Source: Actinomycetota bacterium
Lineage (GTDB): Bacteria > Actinomycetota > Actinomycetes > S36-B12 > UBA5976
Assembly (NCBI GenBank): GCA_017853815.1
Contig: JAFMIT010000064.1
Coordinates: 1-9,256, forward strand
DNA length: 9,256 bases
Direction of reading: 5' to 3'
Made by a program: the position numbers and the translations under genes. Shown piece by piece: positions 5,957 through 9,256 of this stretch. Below the pieces are notes generated by a model. It searched no databases. It was not told the origin of the DNA and worked only from the letters and a program-made list of their open reading frames with translations. Each line of letters starts with the position of its first letter. The first letter of the stretch is position 1.

Positions 5957-6003
5957 CAACTGGTACGTCAGATGTCACTGGCAGCTGCGCTACACGTACC
6001 AGT
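5957..6003. repeat. 47-bp repeat with inverted ends, copy 1
   Basis: The sequence runs from CAACTGGTAC to GTACCAGT. Its ends are self-complementary: ACTGGTACGT at 5959-5968 and ACGTACCAGT at 5994-6003 form a perfect 10-bp stem around a 25-nt loop. It matches copy 2 (6987-7033) at 44 of 47 positions in the same orientation. The last base is also the last base of the AbiEi/DUF559 gene's stop codon, so the repeat starts right where that gene ends. A terminator or REP-like role is possible, but there is no T-tract on the downstream side. Confidence 0.9.
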
Positions 6004-6908
6004 CAAGCAATTGTGGGTTTCAGGGCCCTTCGGAGTTGCTTCATGAACCGGTCTGGTTCCATTCTGAGAGCCAATCCCGGTATGCGAAGCAACACTTCGT
6101 TCGCGCGCGTGATCTCGTTGGCCCGGAAATGATCTTCGACAAACACCTGAGCGTCGAGGTGGCCTATGCCATCAATCTCCACCAGCACCCGGCGGCCGCC
6201 AACATCGAAAACTGCATCTACGTAGCGCTGACGACCTTCAGAATCAACACGCGGCACTTGCAATCGTGGCTTCGGCAAGTGGTACTTCGCACATAACGAG
6301 ATGAAGGTGTGTTCCAACATCGACATGGCGCCAGGAATCACGAGCGCCAAACGTTGGCGGGCGAGCTTGGAGGATCGGGTGGGCGGCAGTGTCTTCGCCA
6401 CCGCTTGAAGTTCATCGAGAGTGACAAGCCGTTGCTGAATTGCCCACGTTGCGTAGAACACTGCTTGTCGTGGTGTCGCAGCCCAACCCATCGCATGCAG
6501 AACAGAAAGTGGGTGCCGCGTTCGACGTGGATTTCGCAGGCTGGTCGGCGGCACGTGACGAGTTGTGTGGAGCCGCCAAAGAGGGTGCGGCACTGCACGC
6601 CCACCACGTTCGGCCAACACATCAATGCGCAGAGAGTGCTCTGGTTTTAAGCCCACAAACTCAAGCGCAGCAACTCCCGTGAGTGCCGCCCGCTCATGAT
6701 GCAAGACCACTACCCACAGTTCTTGTTCTCTAGTGAGCGGCAAGACGTTGAGTGCAATGACTCGATCAGTGATTTCTTTCCAAAAGCCGTGCTTGATGCG
6801 AGTGGCAATGTGCGCACGCGAAAAGCCGTGGCCACTGAGTTGTGTGCGATTGAGCAATCCGGCTTGCTTTGATGCCAGTGTTACAAGTTCGGCGGGGAGT
6901 TCGCGCAT
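6003..6908 (-). CDS. AbiEi-like / DUF559 (PD-(D/E)xK, Vsr-like) domain protein
   Basis: A 301-aa two-domain protein. The N-terminal part (about 5-55, ASKQAGLLNRTQLSGHGFSR and following) resembles the winged-helix AbiEi-type antitoxin DNA-binding domain. The C-terminal part (about 195-298) resembles DUF559, a Vsr/PD-(D/E)xK nuclease-like fold. There Glu199 (SMLEHTF), Asp231 (RYVDAVF) and Glu244-x-Asp246 (VLVEIDGIGH, with His250) are the likely metal-binding residues, followed by the FRANEI region at 261-266. Such proteins are common, multi-copy accessory genes in Actinobacteria; their function is not settled. No AbiEii-type toxin gene lies next to it, so a classical AbiE toxin-antitoxin pair is not supported. 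The gene is bracketed by two copies of a 47-bp repeat, suggesting acquisition as a unit. The ATG at 6908 has neither a clear Shine-Dalgarno nor a TAGGCT box. An upstream in-frame ATG at 6938 is followed at once by a stop. Confidence 0.82.
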   Translation of the reverse strand: MRELPAELVTLASKQAGLLNRTQLSGHGFSRAHIATRIKHGFWKEITDRVIALNVLPLTREQELWVVVLHHERAALTGVAALEFVGLKPEHSLRIDVLAERGGRAVPHPLWRLHTTRHVPPTSLRNPRRTRHPLSVLHAMGWAATPRQAVFYATWAIQQRLVTLDELQAVAKTLPPTRSSKLARQRLALVIPGAMSMLEHTFISLCAKYHLPKPRLQVPRVDSEGRQRYVDAVFDVGGRRVLVEIDGIGHLDAQVFVEDHFRANEITRANEVLLRIPGLALRMEPDRFMKQLRRALKPTIA

Positions 6909-6986
6909 GCGGCGCAGAGTGGCGGGTGAACCTCACATGCGGCTTGAGAGAGGCTCACAAGTCGGTGCCAATCTGGCTACTCGGCA
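6909..6986. other. Short intergenic stretch upstream of the AbiEi/DUF559 gene
   Basis: These 78 bases lie between the gene start and repeat copy 2. They contain a small inverted repeat, GTGA-ACC-TCAC at about 6926-6936, and no recognisable -10/-35 pair or ribosome site. I see no small gene in it. Confidence 0.4.
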
Positions 6987-7035
6987 CAACTGGTACTTCA
7001 GATGTAACTGGCAGCCGCGCTACACGTACCAGTTG
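6987..7035. repeat. 47-bp repeat with inverted ends, copy 2
   Basis: Direct copy of the element at 5957-6003, with differences at 6997 (T for G), 7006 (A for C) and 7016 (C for T). Its outer arms are CAACTGGTAC (6987-6996) and GTACCAGTTG (7026-7035), a perfect 10-bp stem slightly shifted outward compared with copy 1. It lies 12 bp downstream of the hspR stop on the minus strand, so like copy 1 it sits at the 3' end of a gene. It could act as an operon-end hairpin for the heat-shock genes, though no T-tract follows. Confidence 0.9.
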
Positions 7036-7047
7036 GGAGAAAAGGGG

Positions 7048-7398
7048 CTATCGGCGCTGTGGGCGCCACACAACAACGGCGGTTGCTGATGATTGGCGGG
7101 TGAGCTCGTCGAGTCGTTGGCGCAAGCGCAGGTTTTCTTCTTCAAGTCGCATGATGCGCTGAATGCCTGCGAGGTTCACACCCTCAGCGGTGAGCTCGGT
7201 GACTTCACGCAGACGTGCGACATCACGCAACGAATACAGACGAGTGCGGCCCTCTGTGCGACTCGGGCTCACCAACCCGAGTCGGTCGTATTGGCGCAAA
7301 GTTTGCGGATGCAAGTTGGCGAGCTGTGCCGCGATGGTGATGCCATAGACAGCAGCATCGACGTCGATGTCAGGAATACCTCGGCCAAGTCCAGCCAT
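7048..7398 (-). CDS. hspR: Heat-shock operon repressor HspR (MerR family)
   Basis: Transcriptional repressor that in Streptomyces and mycobacteria binds HAIR operators upstream of dnaK, with DnaK as co-repressor. The 116-aa product has the MerR winged-helix segment with the HspR hallmark HPQTLRQYDRLGLV followed by SRTEGRTRLYS (about residues 30-56). Then comes the LTAEGVNLAGI motif at about 69-79 and a coiled-coil helix rich in Leu, Glu and Arg (82-101), ending in a basic tail. It is the last gene of the heat-shock operon, so it forms a negative feedback loop with dnaK. The start overlaps the dnaJ stop as TGATG (ATG at 7398); a GTG one codon upstream (7401, GTGATG) is also possible. GGATGG at about 6 nt upstream may serve as ribosome site. 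No HAIR site (CTTGAGT-N7-ACTCAAG) is visible in the window; it would lie upstream of dnaK, outside. Confidence 0.93.
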   Translation of the reverse strand: MAGLGRGIPDIDVDAAVYGITIAAQLANLHPQTLRQYDRLGLVSPSRTEGRTRLYSLRDVARLREVTELTAEGVNLAGIQRIMRLEEENLRLRQRLDELTRQSSATAVVVWRPQRR

Positions 7399-8561
7399 CA
7401 CTCACCATCCGGATTGATGCGAGGTGCGGATGCGGCGCGACGAAGAAGTTCTTCGCGCGGATCTTCGTCAGCCATGGCGGTCGCAAAGGCCTCGAGTGCT
7501 TCCTTTGCTTTCTTGGAAAGCTTGTGTGGCACGGCAATTTCAACCGTCACATGCAAGTCACCAGTCTTGCCTTTAGCAGTTGTGACACCGCGGCCCTTCA
7601 GACTGAATGTCTTGCCGTGTGGAGTTCCCGCAGGCACTTTCAATTTCACAGAGCCACCAGTAACAACTGGCACGGCGACTTCTGCGCCGAGCGCGGCCTC
7701 CGACAAAGTGATCGGTACCGTCACAGTGAGGTGGTCGTCCTTGCGACCAAAAACAGGGTGCGGAGTGACGGAGACTTTGACGTGCAAGTCGCCCGACGGG
7801 CCGCCCAGAGTGCCAGGACCACCGCGTCCACTCAAGCGAATTGTTGCGCCATCTTTGACGCCACGGGGAAGTTTGACCTGGACTGTTCGAGTGTCGCGCA
7901 CGATGCCAGCACCACGGCACTCGCGGCACGGATTCTCGATCAGACGGCCAGTTCCACGGCATTCGCCGCACGACTGCGGAATTCCAAAGCCGCCAACATT
8001 GCGGGCAACTTGTCCTGAGCCACGGCAAGTCGTGCAGGTGCGCGGGGTGCTTCCGGCAGCAGCACCGGAACCTTTGCAACCAGCGCACTGCACATCGCCC
8101 GTGAGTCTGATCGGTGCGGTGACACCTTGGAGGGCGTCAGCAAACGAAACCGTGATGCGCGTTTCGAGATCATCGCCGCGACGTGGCCGGTTTCGGCCAC
8201 CGCCGCCACCGCCGAACATGCCACCAAAAATGTCTTCGAGGTTGATGCCGTCGGTTTGGAAACCGCCGCCATTGAAGCCACCAGGGAAGCCGCCACCGGC
8301 GGTCGGTCCACCGCGGTACGCACCTGAGGCCGCCATCTGTCGCACTTCGTCATATTCACGACGAGTGCTGTCGTTACTCAGAACGTCATACGCCTCAGAG
8401 ACTTGCTTAAAGCGAGCCTCGGCTTTGGCGTTGTCTGGATTTGCGTCAGGGTGCAATTCCTTCGCGAGCTTGCGGTACTTCTTTTTGATTTCATCTGCAG
8501 ACGCAGACTTTTCAACGCCAAGGACTTTGTAGAAGTCTTTTTCGATCCAGTCGGGATTCAT
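7398..8561 (-). CDS. dnaJ: Chaperone DnaJ (Hsp40, type I)
   Basis: Co-chaperone that stimulates DnaK ATP hydrolysis and delivers unfolded clients; cytoplasmic. The 387-aa product shows all type I modules. The J domain has HPD at 37-39 (KELHPDANPDN), followed by a Gly/Phe-rich linker at about 79-123 that includes GGGFPGGFNGGGF. Four zinc-binding repeats CAGCKGSG, CTTCRGSG, CGECRGTG and CRECRGAG lie at about 159-218, then two C-terminal client-binding beta domains. DFYKVLGV and the position beside dnaK and grpE match actinobacterial DnaJ1. I place the start at the ATG (8561) rather than the GTG at 8567, because AAAGGGG (8573-8567) lies 5 nt before the ATG and would overlap or abut the GTG. The stop overlaps the hspR start. 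A 12-bp palindrome sits between grpE and this gene. Confidence 0.97.
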   Translation of the reverse strand: MNPDWIEKDFYKVLGVEKSASADEIKKKYRKLAKELHPDANPDNAKAEARFKQVSEAYDVLSNDSTRREYDEVRQMAASGAYRGGPTAGGGFPGGFNGGGFQTDGINLEDIFGGMFGGGGGGRNRPRRGDDLETRITVSFADALQGVTAPIRLTGDVQCAGCKGSGAAAGSTPRTCTTCRGSGQVARNVGGFGIPQSCGECRGTGRLIENPCRECRGAGIVRDTRTVQVKLPRGVKDGATIRLSGRGGPGTLGGPSGDLHVKVSVTPHPVFGRKDDHLTVTVPITLSEAALGAEVAVPVVTGGSVKLKVPAGTPHGKTFSLKGRGVTTAKGKTGDLHVTVEIAVPHKLSKKAKEALEAFATAMADEDPREELLRRAASAPRINPDGE

Positions 8562-8566
8562 TGTCA

Positions 8567-8573
8567 CCCCTTT
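8567..8573 (-). promoter_or_regulatory. Shine-Dalgarno deciding the dnaJ start
   Basis: AAAGGGG on the minus strand ends 5 nt before the ATG at 8561. It overlaps the first base of the competing GTG at 8567, which is why the ATG is the better start. Confidence 0.75.
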
Positions 8574-8579
8574 CGCACA

Positions 8580-8591
8580 TCAGATATCTGA
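8580..8591. repeat. 12-bp perfect palindrome in the grpE-dnaJ gap
   Basis: TCAGATATCTGA reads the same on both strands and occupies about a third of the 35-nt gap between the grpE stop and the dnaJ ATG. It is too compact to form a strong RNA hairpin. It may be a protein-binding site or chance; the sequence gives no further clue. Confidence 0.45.
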
Positions 8592-8596
8592 ACGAG

Positions 8597-9130
8597 TTAG
8601 TTATTGGAGCCAGAGACGATGTCTTGGACACCAACGCGGGCAGGCCGCAACACGCGTCCTGCATGACGAAAACCGACTTGGTAAATCGCCGTGACGACTG
8701 TCGTCGTGGGACCTTCGTCTTCGCTGGTTTCGTGAGTCAAGGCTTCGTGCACGGCTGGGTCGAAATCTTCGCCAACCGCACCAAACACCTCGAGACCAAA
8801 ACGCTGCACAACTGCATCGACCGCATCGCTCACACTCTTGAAAGCGCCAACGAGTTCGTCATGTTCGCGAGCGCGGCCGAAGTCGTCGAGAACCGGAAGC
8901 AAAGCAGCAAGCACTTCGCCGATCGCTGCTTCGCGAGCAACTGCGCGATCACGCTCAACCCGCTTGCGGTAGTTCGCGTATTCAGCCTGTAGGCGTTGTA
9001 AGTCGGCAGTAAGTTCGCCGAGCTGGTTGTCAACGGCCGCAGCGGCGTCGGAGTCCGAAGACTCCGACGCATCTGCATTAGCCGAGGTGGCAACTGTCTC
9101 CTCGACAGTTTCCTCATTGAATTCAGACAT
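8597..9130 (-). CDS. grpE: Nucleotide exchange factor GrpE
   Basis: Homodimeric co-chaperone that releases ADP from DnaK and so resets its client cycle. The 177-aa product has an acidic, Ser/Ala/Glu-rich disordered N-terminus (1-35) and the long coiled-coil dimer helix (about 36-70, LTADLQRLQAEYANYRKRV). A four-helix bundle region (LLPVLDDFGRAREH) follows. The C-terminal beta-wing carries the GrpE signature: FDPAVHEALTHE at 123-134, then VTAIYQVGFRHAGRVLRPARVGV at 146-168. The start overlaps the dnaK stop by one base (TAATG), and GAGG lies 10 nt upstream. The N-terminal low-complexity codons (21-29) form a perfect 11-bp UUCG hairpin, described separately. Confidence 0.97.
   Translation of the reverse strand: MSEFNEETVEETVATSANADASESSDSDAAAAVDNQLGELTADLQRLQAEYANYRKRVERDRAVAREAAIGEVLAALLPVLDDFGRAREHDELVGAFKSVSDAVDAVVQRFGLEVFGAVGEDFDPAVHEALTHETSEDEGPTTTVVTAIYQVGFRHAGRVLRPARVGVQDIVSGSNN
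9045..9070 (-). other. Perfect 11-bp hairpin with C(UUCG)G tetraloop inside grpE
   Basis: On the coding strand, arm GCGTCGGAGTC (9070-9060), loop TTCG (9059-9056) and arm GACTCCGACGC (9055-9045) form an uninterrupted 11-bp, GC-rich stem. The loop and its closing C-G pair are the exceptionally stable cUUCGg type. It covers codons 21-29 of grpE (Ala-Ser-Glu-Ser-Ser-Asp-Ser-Asp-Ala). No T-tract follows, so it is not a standard intrinsic terminator. A role in tuning GrpE relative to DnaK, or in RNA stability, is inference. Confidence 0.7.
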
Positions 9131-9256
9131 TACTTCGTGTCCTCATCAATGACTTCGCCTTCGACGATGTCTTCATCTGCAGAACCAGCTGATGGTTCTT
9201 CAGTCGCTGCGTTTGCCGCGTACATCGCAGCGCCAACTTCCTGAGACTTCGAAGAA
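9130..9256 (-). CDS. dnaK: Chaperone DnaK (Hsp70), C-terminal 41 residues only
   Basis: The frame entering from the right edge reads SSKSQEVGAAMYAANAATEE and ends EDIVEGEVIDEDTK. The flexible Ala-rich linker and the acidic EGEVIDEDTK tail are characteristic of DnaK (compare the EEVD-like DAEVVDEDK ends of bacterial Hsp70s). The gene is cut by the window edge, so the ATPase and substrate-binding domains are not visible. Its TAA shares a base with the grpE ATG. Gene order dnaK-grpE-dnaJ-hspR supports the call. The operon promoter and any HspR operator lie beyond the edge. Confidence 0.93.
   Translation of the reverse strand, partial: SSKSQEVGAAMYAANAATEEPSAGSADEDIVEGEVIDEDTK

Noticed and set aside
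6003..6908. A complete AbiE type IV toxin-antitoxin system
   Set aside because: Only an AbiEi-like N-terminal domain is seen. No nucleotidyltransferase toxin (AbiEii) is adjacent, and the C-terminal half is DUF559-like instead.
5957..7035. Integron attC sites or a CRISPR array as explanation of the repeats
   Set aside because: Only two copies 1030 bp apart with a gene between them rules out CRISPR. The GTTRRRY/RYYYAAC core pairs of attC are not matched, and no integrase is in the window. Only the general cassette-like layout is kept as a hypothesis.
6926..7047. HAIR operator for HspR near the end of the operon
   Set aside because: CTTGAG occurs once nearby (around 6942) but without the paired ACTCAAG half at the right spacing. 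A true site should be upstream of dnaK, outside the window.
7440..7460. Near-palindrome CGAAGAA-G-TTCTTCG in the dnaJ 3' region
   Set aside because: Falls in coding sequence for Glu/Leu codons, has a one-base centre that cannot form a hairpin loop, and has no supporting context.
7093..8532. 479-codon open frame on the plus strand opposite hspR and dnaJ, with proline-rich stretches
   Set aside because: It is the antisense shadow of two unmistakable genes. Its Pro runs are the complement of the DnaJ Gly-rich linker, and it shows no family motif or ribosome site.

Overview
The window looks like a chromosomal stretch of an actinobacterium. By eye the G+C content is moderate (roughly mid-50s percent). 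The strongest taxonomic signals are a dnaK-grpE-dnaJ-hspR operon, which is an actinobacterial arrangement, GTG starts, and several genes that appear to be leaderless with a TAGGCT -10 box six bases before the start codon. The moderate G+C and the protein flavour (DedA pair, AbiEi/DUF559 protein, secreted S1 protease with Ig/FnIII-like tail) would fit an Acidimicrobiia-type or other aquatic actinobacterium. That placement is inference and was not checked against any database.

Layout, left to right. On the minus strand at the left edge lie an MFS exporter (cut by the window edge) and, just upstream of it, a TrmH/SpoU-family RNA methyltransferase, separated by 1 nt. Facing away from these on the plus strand is a tight three-gene run: two DedA-family membrane proteins (ATGA overlap) and a secreted trypsin-like protease (zero-base gap). 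Next come orotate phosphoribosyltransferase pyrE (minus, sharing its stop codon bases with the protease), an unrecognised 157-aa protein (plus, divergent from pyrE), and a short-chain dehydrogenase (minus). Then follows a 301-aa protein with an AbiEi-like N-terminus and a DUF559 (PD-(D/E)xK/Vsr-like) C-terminus (minus). The right end is the heat-shock operon transcribed leftwards: dnaK (3' end only), grpE, dnaJ, hspR. The heat-shock genes are coupled by TAATG and TGATG overlaps, apart from the 35-nt grpE-dnaJ gap.

How they work together: the right-hand operon encodes the Hsp70 chaperone (DnaK), its nucleotide exchange factor (GrpE), its J-domain co-chaperone (DnaJ) and the MerR-family repressor HspR, which in actinobacteria normally represses this operon. 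The rest is a mix of housekeeping and envelope genes with no single pathway.

Three non-coding observations stand out. (1) TAGGCT occurs only three times as a locus in the window, and every occurrence is exactly 6 nt upstream of a start codon. One of them is a palindrome (AGCCTAGGCT) that can serve both divergent genes at once. (2) A 47-bp repeat with self-complementary ends occurs twice in direct orientation, 44/47 identical, exactly bracketing the AbiEi/DUF559 gene. (3) The 5' part of grpE contains a perfect 11-bp hairpin closed by a C(UUCG)G tetraloop on the coding strand. No tRNA, rRNA, CRISPR array or insertion sequence was seen, and no gene-free stretch exceeds about 140 bases.
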